Shown here piece by piece: positions 1 through 7,394 of a stretch of DNA of 64,000 bases. The position numbers were made by a program, and so were the translations under genes. The notes under the pieces were generated by a model. The model saw only the letters and a list, made by a program, of their open reading frames with translations. It did no database searches and had not been told where the DNA came from. The DNA comes from Alphaproteobacteria bacterium (GTDB lineage Bacteria > Pseudomonadota > Alphaproteobacteria > Rhodobacterales > Rhodobacteraceae). The DNA lies in the NCBI GenBank assembly GCA_029289325.1, contig JARFTV010000016.1, positions 1 to 64,000 on the forward strand, written 5' to 3'. Within the stretch, counting starts at the first letter, position 1, and the number at the start of each line of letters is the position of its first letter.

Positions 1-415
1 GCGTCGTAAGACCCGCGCAAACGGATCGGTTGACCCGCCTGCCCTTGCGCCAGCCGGGGGAGCGTCGAGGGGGAGCCCCTCTCGACCCCGGTGCGGGTGG
101 CACGAGCGGGCGGGGGTTCGGGGGAGGGTGCGGAACGCCTCACCCGGGCGCTTGGGGGAAGCCGGAGGGGGCGTGCAGAGCGAACCCCACGGTCCCGCGG
201 AAGGCGGCCAGAGAGGGTGCAGGGAAGGGCGGCGAGCGGTCCTTGTCCGGGGAGTCCAGAGGGGTGTGGCGCTTCCCTCTGGTCCGTCTGAAGGACGCCG
301 GGGGGTGCAGGGGGGCGCGGCGAGCGTCGGCCCTGCCGAGGGTGTCCAGAGGGGTGTCGAGCCCCCTTTGGTCCCGCTGAAGGCGCGGGGTCCGGGGCAG
401 TGCCCCGGCGAACGA
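1..415. repeat. GC-rich repeat and hairpin segment upstream of the relaxase
   Basis: I see no convincing gene here. The segment is extremely G-rich. A 14-base unit GTCCAGAGGGGTGT occurs at 254-267 and again at 344-357, each time followed by a similar stretch ending in CTGAAGG. A hairpin pairs GTCGAGGGGG (64-73) with the complementary CCCCTCTCGAC (76-86, one bulged T). An 8-bp palindrome CCGGGGCA/TGCCCCGG spans 392-408. The direct repeats next to a mobilization gene suggest a replication, transfer or recombination region, but that is inference. Confidence 0.5.
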
Positions 416-416
416 T

Positions 417-480
417 GCAAGTGGAACGGATGCGCCCCTCGGGCGCAGGAGCGCCACTTGCTTAGTGAGTACCATTCTGG
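417..480 (+). other. candidate oriT of MobV type
   Basis: GCAAGTGG (417-424) and CCACTTGC (454-461) form an 8-bp inverted repeat. Inside it lies a 7-bp stem, TGCGCCC (431-437) and GGGCGCA (441-447), with a 3-base loop. Directly after the outer arm comes TTAGTGAGTACCATT (462-476), which resembles the nick-region style TAGTG-N-GT of MobV plasmids. The site lies about 90 bases upstream of the relaxase gene, the usual place for a MobV oriT. The role is inferred from position and shape; no nick site is demonstrated. Confidence 0.45.
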
Positions 481-568
481 CGCTTTCCCGCGTCCCGCCC
501 CGGAAATCTGTTCCCGCGTTTTTGGATCAAAAGACCCATCTCCTGCTCGCCCCGCAGGAGACTTGGCA

Positions 569-1924
569 ATGAACGATCTGCACCGCTCGATGATCCTCGA
601 CAAACTGGCACGGATGAAGGCCCGGCATCCCGTCGTCCTTCGCTTCGCCGAAATGTTCCCGAGCGCCCTTGCACGCTATGAGATGCACGCCGCCCGCAAG
701 GGCGGGAACCTTGATCACGTGGACCCAGAGCGGAGCGGATCCAACCGCCTCCTGATCGGCGACCCGGACTGGCGGGGGAAGTTGGAGCAGGAGATCAGGA
801 TCGCCGCTGCGACGAACCTCGCCGAAGAACTGGAGTCCCTGCAACGGCGCAAACGCTGGAAGGAGATCGAGACGCGGATTCAACAGGGCAAGCAGGATCC
901 GTGGCGTGCTTCGGCGGGCGGACCGCTGCGGGAGGTCATCCTGACTGCCCATCGCGACTGGTTCGCCGGACGGGACGAGGGCGAAACTGAAACCCGCGCC
1001 CAGCGGTTCGAAGCGGAAGCCGTCAGATGGCTGCAAACCCGGTTTGGCGACGCCGTGGTCCACGCCAGGGCAGACCACGACGAGATGACCTATCACATCC
1101 ACGCCATCCTCGCCCCTTGGGTGGAAAAGACCTCGACCCGTCGCGGCACGCAGCGGGTGCTCCAGCCGTCATCGAACCCACTCCTGAAGGACTACGAAGC
1201 CGCGCAGGATGATGTGGGCGAGTTCTTCGCCACCGTCGGCCTGAAGCGCGGTAAGCGGCGGGCCGAGCAACGGCGCCAGATCGCGGAGCGGATCGCCGAA
1301 CGGGAGCGGAAGCGGGCCGGTCTGGCGGCCAAGGGCGAGGCGGTGCCCGCCGATCTGTCTGAAGATCAAGATCCGCGTCTGCCGGATCCGGTTCGGCACA
1401 AGCCGACACCCGTCTGGTGGGCCGAAGAAAGGGAACGGCTGGACGAAGAGGCCCAGAAGATCGAGATCGCCCGGCGACGCGCGGCGGCAGAGGCCAAGCG
1501 ACAGGCCGATCAGGCCGCCGCGATTGCAGCCCGCGAGGCCGAGGTTGCCGAGCGCGAAAGCGACGCGAAGGAGGTCGTCGAAGCCGCCGAGGCCATAGCC
1601 GCCGGCAAGGCGCGGAGCGAGGTCGAACCCGCAAAGGGCTTCGGCCCGCTCACGGCCCGGTTCATCGCGGCACTGAAGAAGATCCAGGGCGAAATGCGGG
1701 CCAATGCCACGGCCAAGGCGCGTGCCGCCGTCGATGCCGAATGGCAGGCGGTGGACGCACTGCGGACCAGCGTCGAGGCGCTCCGGGACAAGCTGGGAAC
1801 CCTCCTCCCAAGCGCCCTGCGCCGTAACTTCGACGCCTTCAAGGAGATGACGGAAACCCCAATCGCCGAGGCCAAAAAGCGGGTGGAGGATGCGCGCCGG
1901 ACCGGGCGCGGGGAGGATCGGTGA
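569..1924 (+). CDS. MobV-family plasmid mobilization relaxase (Mob/Pre)
   Basis: Predicted 451-aa DNA relaxase that would nick oriT and start conjugative mobilization. The start is ATG 569, because AGGAG at 556-560 sits 8 bases upstream; longer in-frame extensions run into the repeat region. The N-terminal third shows the NxDxxRS-type motif of Mob_Pre proteins (GGNLDHVDPERSGSNRLL). A metal-binding motif DHDEMTYHIH matches HxDExxPHxH, with the first His replaced by Asp and Pro by Tyr. The C-terminal half is a long charged coiled coil rich in Ala, Glu, Arg and Lys, as in other MobV proteins. The small gene 2048-2383 lies downstream on the same strand. The motif substitutions leave activity uncertain. 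High GC separates it from the AT-richer block that follows. Confidence 0.8.
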   Translation: MNDLHRSMILDKLARMKARHPVVLRFAEMFPSALARYEMHAARKGGNLDHVDPERSGSNRLLIGDPDWRGKLEQEIRIAAATNLAEELESLQRRKRWKEIETRIQQGKQDPWRASAGGPLREVILTAHRDWFAGRDEGETETRAQRFEAEAVRWLQTRFGDAVVHARADHDEMTYHIHAILAPWVEKTSTRRGTQRVLQPSSNPLLKDYEAAQDDVGEFFATVGLKRGKRRAEQRRQIAERIAERERKRAGLAAKGEAVPADLSEDQDPRLPDPVRHKPTPVWWAEERERLDEEAQKIEIARRRAAAEAKRQADQAAAIAAREAEVAERESDAKEVVEAAEAIAAGKARSEVEPAKGFGPLTARFIAALKKIQGEMRANATAKARAAVDAEWQAVDALRTSVEALRDKLGTLLPSALRRNFDAFKEMTETPIAEAKKRVEDARRTGRGEDR

Positions 1925-1925
1925 T

Positions 1926-1963
1926 GCCCCGTCAGGGCCCGCTGCGGGGCGTCGAAAAAAAAA
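1926..1963. other. GC hairpin followed by A-tract
   Basis: GCCCCG (1926-1931) pairs with CGGGGC (1945-1950) just after the relaxase stop, and nine A residues follow at 1955-1963. On the plus strand it is not a canonical terminator because the tract is A rather than T. It may be a weak transcription barrier or a regulatory structure between the relaxase and the next gene. Confidence 0.35.
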
Positions 1964-2047
1964 TCGCAAAAGTCGTTTCCGCGCGGAATCTACCAGTACC
2001 AGCTGTCGAGAACTAACCCGCAACGCTCAACAGGAAGAGAGCAAAAT

Positions 2048-2383
2048 ATGCCCATCAAGAACCCCAAACAGATCGAAGCCGCCGCCAACGCCCGTGCCAA
2101 CAGAATCAACCGCGATGCGCAGAAGCGCATCCTGCTGGGCGAGGCCCTCAACAAGAAGGCGGTCCACACTGCCTTCGACACCTGGCTGGTGAAGGGCTCA
2201 CTGGCGGAACGTCAGGCATTCCTCGAAATGATCGCCCAGTATGCCAAGGGCATCGCCGTAGAGCGCATCGCCCTCTTCGCCGCGACGCTGGGAGAGGCGC
2301 CCGAGGCAGCCACCGCGCCTCTCGGGGCTCCGTCCGCCCCGGTCAAGTCCTCCAAGTCCGAAGCAGGCGCCGCGCAGACCTGA
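2048..2383 (+). CDS. small conserved-looking hypothetical protein in mobilization region
   Basis: Predicted 111-aa soluble protein that I do not recognise. The ATG at 2048 is preceded by AGGAAGAGAG. The first 85 residues look alpha-helical and are rich in Ala, Asn, Arg and Lys (start MPIKNPKQIEAAANARANR). The last 25 are a low-complexity Ala/Pro/Ser tail. There is no signal peptide, membrane span or cysteine motif. Its position 120 bases after a MobV relaxase suggests an accessory mobilization, partition or copy-control protein, but this is context only. Codon use is GC-rich like the relaxase and unlike the next gene, so it probably belongs with the relaxase. Confidence 0.6.
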   Translation: MPIKNPKQIEAAANARANRINRDAQKRILLGEALNKKAVHTAFDTWLVKGSLAERQAFLEMIAQYAKGIAVERIALFAATLGEAPEAATAPLGAPSAPVKSSKSEAGAAQT

Positions 2384-2505
2384 TCCGAAACCACAATCGA
2401 GCGATCAGTGAAGCCACCGCACATTTGGCGAGTGCAGGCAGCAACACAATGTTGACTTCTGCAACCACAGCGCGCAGAAAAGTTCGGGGATAGCTTGAGA
2501 GTACA
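2384..2505 (+). promoter_or_regulatory. candidate promoter/operator region of the GHKL-ATPase operon
   Basis: This 122-base gap marks the change from GC-rich to AT-richer sequence. A TTGACT hexamer (2452-2457) could be a -35 element. It is overlapped by a small palindrome, CAACA (2442-2446) and TGTTG (2450-2454), which could be an operator. No good -10 hexamer stands out at 17-bp spacing, so the assignment is tentative. Confidence 0.3.
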
Positions 2506-4404
2506 ATGAAGCGGGAAACCGAAGTCGTTGCTGAACGAATAAAGAAAAGCGCTGAAACGGGTCATCCAGCCGAAGGGTCATTGCAGACCAATGAACGGAT
2601 TATTGGTCGTGTAACGGATGGAATTTATCGTGAACCGTGGTCAGCCTTTCGTGAACTCATTTCCAATGCTTATGATGCTGATGCCACGCGCGTAAGAATA
2701 GATTCCGATTTTCCGTTCTTTAAGGAGATTCGAATTTCGGACAATGGCAACGGGATGGATGAAACCGCTGTTGCCGACTTATTGACGAATATTGGCGGGA
2801 GCTCGAAACGGACCAGTCGTGGTGTCGTGGTCGGTACAGCCAACCCCGAAGATCCGCGTCGCAGTCCTTCGGGCAGAAAGCTCATCGGGAAGATTGGGAT
2901 TGGCCTTTTTGCGGTAGCGCAGCTGACCCAACATTTTCAGATCATTACAAAAAGGAAGGGTAGCAACAAGCGAGTTTCTGCGACAATTAAATTGAATACA
3001 TACCAAGAAGACCTTCTCGTTGAGCAAGATGAAGGCAGTTACGTTAGTGGTGCATTTCGTGTACTGAGTGAACAGGTTGATGACGAGACGGCACACGGAA
3101 CCACCATAATCCTAATGGATATTCGGCCAGCCGTTAGAGAGAAGCTACAGAGCCAAGAGATTTGGCAAGCCCTTGATGACAGTGCAAGCGATCAATCCCT
3201 GGGTTTGATTGATATCGTGAAGCCACCGCGCTTTCATATAGGGCGCGTTGACAGAGATGGGATAATGGTGGATGCGCCGCAGCTGCCTTGGTCGGAGGGT
3301 AGCGAGCCCATTGTTAAGTTTCGCGACCTTTTCCGTGCTGCTACAAGAATAAGCGATAATCCTTCCGATAGGGCCGACCTGTCCCACTTTGACAACTACT
3401 TTAAGATGGTTTGGCGCTTAAGCTTAGGATCTCCGTTGCCTTACCTTGAGTGTCATCCCTTTGACATTGAAGGCGGATCTGGCATAGACTTTTACCGATT
3501 GTCTAACGTCCGAAGAGGTTCCGCAGAGAAGGTATCGCTCCGCCCGCACCAATCAATACGTTCAGCGCTCAACCTCGAGTCTGGCAGCGATGATCCTTCA
3601 GGTGGATTCTCGGTTTTTATTGATGGCATTGAGTTACGCCGACCCATAGAGCTCCCCCAAAAAGTTGCCAATTCAAGCTCTATAGCGAACCCCTTGCTAT
3701 TTATTGGCAAGGTAAGTTCAGCTTTTTCCGGCGTACCATCTGAGCGTTCGGGCGGCAAGCTTTCATTTGAAGCCTATCTTTATTGGAATTCGAAGATAAC
3801 CCCTAAAGATAGCATTGGTGCGCTTATTCGAATAAATGGCGCAAGCGGGTCGCTGTTTGATCCTGATTTCCTTGGGTATCAAGTTTCTGAGCAAACAAGA
3901 AAAAAGCAAGTCACCGCAGAGATCTATGTTACTGAAGGATTGGATAGCGCTCTCAACATAGATCGTGAGTCTTTTAACACGAGTCATCCCCACTATGTTT
4001 TCGTTCAAAAATGGTTGCATAGTGCGTTTCGTCAATTTGCAACTCAGCACAAAAAGCTTGGCTCACTCTTAAGGGATCAGCAGAGATCGGCACGCATCGC
4101 TGCGACGGAGACAAAAGTTTCAAAATATGCGGAGTCAGTTTGGGAAAGGATGAGGGGTACAAGCGAGCAGTTTCCAGCCATAGAAAAGTCTGCTGTTCGT
4201 GATGCCGTGGTTCCCACAGAGGTGAGCGGTATCGTCCTTGATTGGTCAGATCCGCGATTGTCTCAGCCAGTGAAAACTGAGGTGGGCAAACTGGATGCTC
4301 TTACTGTTGTGCTAAATGCCTATGGGGTTCTGGATGGCCTTGACGAAAAAGCGAGAGCCAATTTGATATTTGATATCATCTCGATTTTCGAGGGCGATGC
4401 GTAA
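2506..4404 (+). CDS. GHKL (HATPase_c_3/MORC-like) ATPase of a putative defence module
   Basis: Predicted 632-aa ATP-binding protein of the GHKL superfamily (Hsp90/MutL/MORC type). The Bergerat fold is clear: N-box RELISNAYDADA (about 49-60) with Glu50 and Asn54, G1 box DNGNGMD (79-85), and glycine-rich lid SGRKLIGKIGIGLFAV (122-137). Beyond about residue 330 I recognise no domain; this part may carry dimerisation or effector functions. No signal peptide or membrane span. TAATG links it to the next gene (stop TAA 4402-4404, ATG 4404), so the two are probably translationally coupled. Base composition is clearly AT-richer than the flanks, pointing to horizontal transfer. GHKL ATPases of this sort occur in bacterial restriction-modification and anti-phage loci, and the adjacent cytosine methyltransferase fits that. 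The exact function is unknown. Confidence 0.75.
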   Translation: MKRETEVVAERIKKSAETGHPAEGSLQTNERIIGRVTDGIYREPWSAFRELISNAYDADATRVRIDSDFPFFKEIRISDNGNGMDETAVADLLTNIGGSSKRTSRGVVVGTANPEDPRRSPSGRKLIGKIGIGLFAVAQLTQHFQIITKRKGSNKRVSATIKLNTYQEDLLVEQDEGSYVSGAFRVLSEQVDDETAHGTTIILMDIRPAVREKLQSQEIWQALDDSASDQSLGLIDIVKPPRFHIGRVDRDGIMVDAPQLPWSEGSEPIVKFRDLFRAATRISDNPSDRADLSHFDNYFKMVWRLSLGSPLPYLECHPFDIEGGSGIDFYRLSNVRRGSAEKVSLRPHQSIRSALNLESGSDDPSGGFSVFIDGIELRRPIELPQKVANSSSIANPLLFIGKVSSAFSGVPSERSGGKLSFEAYLYWNSKITPKDSIGALIRINGASGSLFDPDFLGYQVSEQTRKKQVTAEIYVTEGLDSALNIDRESFNTSHPHYVFVQKWLHSAFRQFATQHKKLGSLLRDQQRSARIAATETKVSKYAESVWERMRGTSEQFPAIEKSAVRDAVVPTEVSGIVLDWSDPRLSQPVKTEVGKLDALTVVLNAYGVLDGLDEKARANLIFDIISIFEGDA

Positions 4405-5636
4405 TGATTGATTTCGACGAAGTTGAAGAAGCAGATATTGATTCCGCACTACCGCCAGAACTTGGCCAGCTCGCGGCGCCAGCACCATTGACCTTTGCTC
4501 CGTGGCACAGACCGCGGAAGCAATTTGTGCGTACGTATCAGTGGGTTCATCACGCGGAACACACATTAAGAAGAATGAAGGCGGATGGATTCCTCGACGA
4601 TGGGGCGACCATCAGTTATTTGACTCTTCCCGGGCCAGATATGATTGACGTGCGTATGATTGCCGAGGTGTGCAACCGTGAAGGTCACAATCTGAAATAT
4701 ACAGGTTTTTGCTCTGTCAATGAAGATGAGTCCAGCCGACTTCGGCAGAATATTGCAATGTTTCAAACAGACTTTGGAGTCAAGCTGGCCCCGGGGTGTA
4801 GCGTTTACCCATACAGACTGGAAGAGATTGCGCACCAAAAAAGTGCGGCACGAGAAATGTTTCAGCGGCAAGGGCCCTACCACGTTATAAACATCGATGC
4901 TTGCAGCCCGCTGATGAATGAAGGTCCAGATGGGGCTGTCAGGTTAATCGACGCCATCAAGGAAATTATCAGCTCTCAAATTAACCGTGTTAGGCACCCG
5001 TGGTTGCTCTACATTACCACCCCAGTTCAAACTGATTCGGTAGATCCAGGAGCGATCGGCAGTTTAAGGAGGGAGATCGAATTAAACTGCGCGGAGAGCG
5101 AAGAGTTTGAACGAAGACTTGCTGAGCGGTATTCCGCAGATGAAGATTTTGACCGGTTTGTCGCCAGATCAACTCAGAACAATGGAATGCCTTTTTGCTC
5201 GTTTTTTGCACTCGGCTTGGCAAAATGGATGCTACACCTTACCGCGACGGGAAGCTTTGACATAATCAAGATGAAATCTTTTTGTTATTCGTTGGTACGC
5301 AGAGAGCCTGCTTTCCCAAATATGCTGTCGACCGCCTACCTTTTTAACCCGAAACCTATTCAGGTTGCAGATGTTTCAGGACTTACCAGGACTGGAAAGG
5401 GGCAGCAGATTCAAACTTCGCGTGCGAAGTCTTCCCACATCATCGCTTTAGAAAAAGCATTTTCTCTGCAGGACGTTGATGTTGCACTGGTTCAAGACAA
5501 CAAGCTTTTTGAATCACTCGCCAATGAGACTCAATCTATCCTGAGGGAACTGGGCTATAATGTATTGGATCCGGAAACTGGCTATGCAGCTTGGCTTCAG
5601 GCGGAGGGCCAATCGCTCGTAGCTGAAGGTGTCTGA
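4404..5636 (+). CDS. unknown protein coupled to the GHKL ATPase, possible Rossmann-like fold
   Basis: Predicted 410-aa cytosolic protein that I cannot assign to a named family. It overlaps the GHKL gene by one base and ends convergent with the methyltransferase, overlapping it by 40 bases. After an acidic N-terminus, alternating strands and helices from about residue 65 (ISYLTLPGPDMIDVRMIAEV, later a TGFCSVNEDE segment and HVINIDACSPL) resemble a Rossmann or SAM-methyltransferase-like core. I do not see an intact GxGxG loop or a catalytic D/NPPY or PCQ motif, so it may be a degenerate methyltransferase, a nuclease or a partner subunit. The C-terminal 90 residues (AFSLQDVDVALVQDN onward) look like a separate helical unit. 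AT-rich codon use matches its operon partner. A partner role with the ATPase is inference. Confidence 0.6.
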   Translation: MIDFDEVEEADIDSALPPELGQLAAPAPLTFAPWHRPRKQFVRTYQWVHHAEHTLRRMKADGFLDDGATISYLTLPGPDMIDVRMIAEVCNREGHNLKYTGFCSVNEDESSRLRQNIAMFQTDFGVKLAPGCSVYPYRLEEIAHQKSAAREMFQRQGPYHVINIDACSPLMNEGPDGAVRLIDAIKEIISSQINRVRHPWLLYITTPVQTDSVDPGAIGSLRREIELNCAESEEFERRLAERYSADEDFDRFVARSTQNNGMPFCSFFALGLAKWMLHLTATGSFDIIKMKSFCYSLVRREPAFPNMLSTAYLFNPKPIQVADVSGLTRTGKGQQIQTSRAKSSHIIALEKAFSLQDVDVALVQDNKLFESLANETQSILRELGYNVLDPETGYAAWLQAEGQSLVAEGV

Positions 5637-6619
5637 AAACTCGCCGCGACCGACTCCGCTACGGCCCTTGCCAAGGGCGGCGGCACAGCTTCGCTGACTT
5701 GCGTAATCTGCGATGAAAGGGTGCCGTCCAAGCAGAAGGAAGATGGGAAGCCCTGCAGGAGTAGGGCTTCGAAAACGCTTAATCGTCGCTTGCCCGCGGG
5801 GTGTATGTGCACTTCCCTATTGCCATACGAAACTGTATAGCTTGGTTCGTCCCACGACAGTGTTTTGAAGCTTCTCTTTTCTTTGTATCCTTCAATAAGT
5901 TCGCCAGTCTGGAACTTTTTAGATTTTGGAACCATACACCAATGATTTTGGTGCACGTCAGACAGCGGGGTCTGTTTGCCATTGTAGAATTGTGGCTCTG
6001 GAAGATTAAAAATTGCATCCCTAACGGTAAAATTCTTCGTGCTGCGCTTTGGTGGCATCCAAGGCCGGGTGCGCGTATGGTTGTTGGTTGCAATTAGAAA
6101 GAAACGTTTGCGACGTTGGGGAACGCCGTAGTGAGCAGCGTCCAATACAATCTGCCTTACATCGAATTCGGCCGAGTTGAGCTCATTGCGTATATCGTCG
6201 ATTAGGCTTCCGCCACGTTTCCCAACGACAGCCGGTACGTTCTCAATCACCACGAAGTTCAGTGGTTGTCTTTTATGAAGATCCAGCGCCAGCTTTACGA
6301 ATACATAAGCGAGGTCATTTCGGGGGTCGTCCCGATGGCCGCGACGGTTGGCCAATGAGAAGCCTTGACAGGGGGGGCCGCCGATGACTCCTGCAGGCAA
6401 AAACTCACAGCCGTAATGGAGATCCAACGCATCGAGCGAAAGCTGCCGGACGTCCCAGGTACGAGCCGACTTGAAATTTCTGTTCCGATTCCACGAGGAC
6501 ACGGCATCTGCACGTTGATCGTACGCAAGACCCGTTGTAAAGCCAACTTGCTCGAAGCCGAGGTCTAAACCTCCGCAACCGCAGAACAAACTCAGCAAGG
6601 TTGGGTTCGTTGGTTTCAT
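5597..6619 (-). CDS. DNA (cytosine-5-)-methyltransferase
   Basis: Predicted 340-aa C5 cytosine DNA methyltransferase, which transfers methyl from SAM to cytosine in an unknown recognition sequence. The classical motifs are in order: motif I LSLFCGCGGLDLGFEQVGF (9-27), motif IV GPPCQGFS (81-88, catalytic Cys84), motif VI ENV (126-128), motif VIII QRRKRFF (168-174), a short target-recognition region, motif IX RRLSVFEALLLQGFP, and a C-terminal motif X segment near QVSEAVPP. Length is typical of a stand-alone type II enzyme and nothing key is missing. It converges on the unknown gene at 4404-5636 with a 40-base overlap, which binds the three genes into one unit. No separate restriction endonuclease is visible, so the ATPase and its partner may supply the effector activity. 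AT-rich composition supports acquisition by transfer. Confidence 0.93.
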   Translation of the reverse strand: MKPTNPTLLSLFCGCGGLDLGFEQVGFTTGLAYDQRADAVSSWNRNRNFKSARTWDVRQLSLDALDLHYGCEFLPAGVIGGPPCQGFSLANRRGHRDDPRNDLAYVFVKLALDLHKRQPLNFVVIENVPAVVGKRGGSLIDDIRNELNSAEFDVRQIVLDAAHYGVPQRRKRFFLIATNNHTRTRPWMPPKRSTKNFTVRDAIFNLPEPQFYNGKQTPLSDVHQNHWCMVPKSKKFQTGELIEGYKEKRSFKTLSWDEPSYTVSYGNREVHIHPAGKRRLSVFEALLLQGFPSSFCLDGTLSSQITQVSEAVPPPLARAVAESVAASFQTPSATSDWPSA

Positions 6620-7149
6620 CGTTTTCCGTTGTTAGTCATCAACCAACTTTCGGTCTAAGTCTGCTTCGTGGCCGGGCATCCAGCTATTACGGTGCATCTT
6701 CGACTAAGGAAAGAGCGCATAGGCGTATTGTGAACTTAGGTTGGCCAGTTTGGGTCACAATACGAGCCAAGGTCGGAGCAGTTCGTTGTTCGCGACAGTC
6801 CAAATCCTGCCCCCGCAACCAATGCCACCAAGATCAGTGCCGTGCGCCCCGTAAACCAGCGGGGCCTCTCGCGTTGCGGCCAACACAATCAACGCAGCAC
6901 CGACGAACCTCCCACACGAAGTTCCTCCTTCAAGAGCCTGCTCTGGTTAGCGTTTGGTCCCATCTTGAACGGTCAACGAACCCCGCGCGGTGGGATGTTG
7001 CGGCGATAAAGCTGCTCTGTACCGACTTACCCGGCGCGATGGACTGCCAAGACCTCTCGGTCGTGCTGGCACGCCAGGACTGTATTGCTGGTGGAACCAG
7101 TACCATCAATCCTGACGATGAAGGGACCAGCGGTTGAGTTTCACCCAGT
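6620..7149. other. gene-poor boundary region around the putative attR
   Basis: No intact gene is supported between the methyltransferase start and the IS remnant. Composition is intermediate. Besides the tRNA-like 3' fragment at 6801-6821, a small hairpin GCCCCG (6846-6851) / CGGGGC (6860-6865) follows it. A minus-strand reading (about 6720-6900) gives a short hydrophobic peptide, but stops interrupt it and no start is convincing. The region looks like decayed junction DNA. Confidence 0.4.
6801..6821 (+). other. attachment-site remnant: 3' end of initiator tRNA (tRNA-fMet), probable attR
   Basis: The stretch beginning CAAATCCTGCCCCCGCAA and ending in CCA at 6821 matches the T-loop, T-stem 3' arm, acceptor 3' strand and CCA of alphaproteobacterial initiator tRNA. 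Just upstream the match degrades (GTCC instead of GTTC) and there is no anticodon arm, so this is only the 3' fragment. Elements that integrate at a tRNA 3' end leave the intact tRNA at one end and such a copy at the other. The orientation implies that the element lies to the left and original chromosome to the right. The tRNA identity is from memory of alphaproteobacterial tRNA-fMet. Confidence 0.6.
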
Positions 7150-7311
7150 CCACTCCTTAGCCATTCAGATCCAGTATGCCGCGATACTTCGAGCGTCCGT
7201 TTTAGAGGGTCGCCTCGCTGACAGCGCCCCGGCGCAGTTCTGCCGCGATCAAACCCGCCCGGTGCCCCTTTGGATGCGTATGATCTGTTCTTCCGGAAAT
7301 CTGCTGCGCTT
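7150..7311 (-). pseudogene. decayed IS3-family transposase OrfA fragment
   Basis: Reading the minus strand from 7311 gives KRSRFPEEQIIRI, the hallmark N-terminus of IS3-type OrfA proteins, just after an AAAGGAG ribosome-binding site. The expected ATG is lost. A frameshift follows, after which another frame gives AGLIAAELRRGAVSEATL, the helix-turn-helix region. A stop is then followed by a degenerate RSKYRGI stretch, corresponding to the YKWRSKYGG part of the family. The frame breaks and missing start make it non-functional. No OrfB or terminal inverted repeats are visible. It lies between the putative attR and nirV, consistent with a recombination-prone junction. Confidence 0.65.
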
Positions 7312-7394
7312 CGCGCCCGTCTCCTTTGCCGGAAAACAGACCAATCTCACAGTACAGACCCTCCAAAGGAGAAGCCCCCCGGACCTGCCACCAA

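Noticed and set aside
2506-6619. Classical type II restriction-modification system
   Set aside because: The methyltransferase is clear, but neither neighbour shows a PD-(D/E)xK, HNH, GIY-YIG or PLD nuclease motif that I can see.
6720-6900. Minus-strand hydrophobic peptide (ALILVALVAGAGFGL) over the tRNA-like fragment
   Set aside because: Stops interrupt it in the upstream part and no start codon with a ribosome-binding site fits; two frames look equally plausible, so no gene is claimed.
6601-7137. 178-codon plus-strand frame across the putative attR
   Set aside because: No start signal and composition unlike coding sequence; it crosses the tRNA-like fragment.
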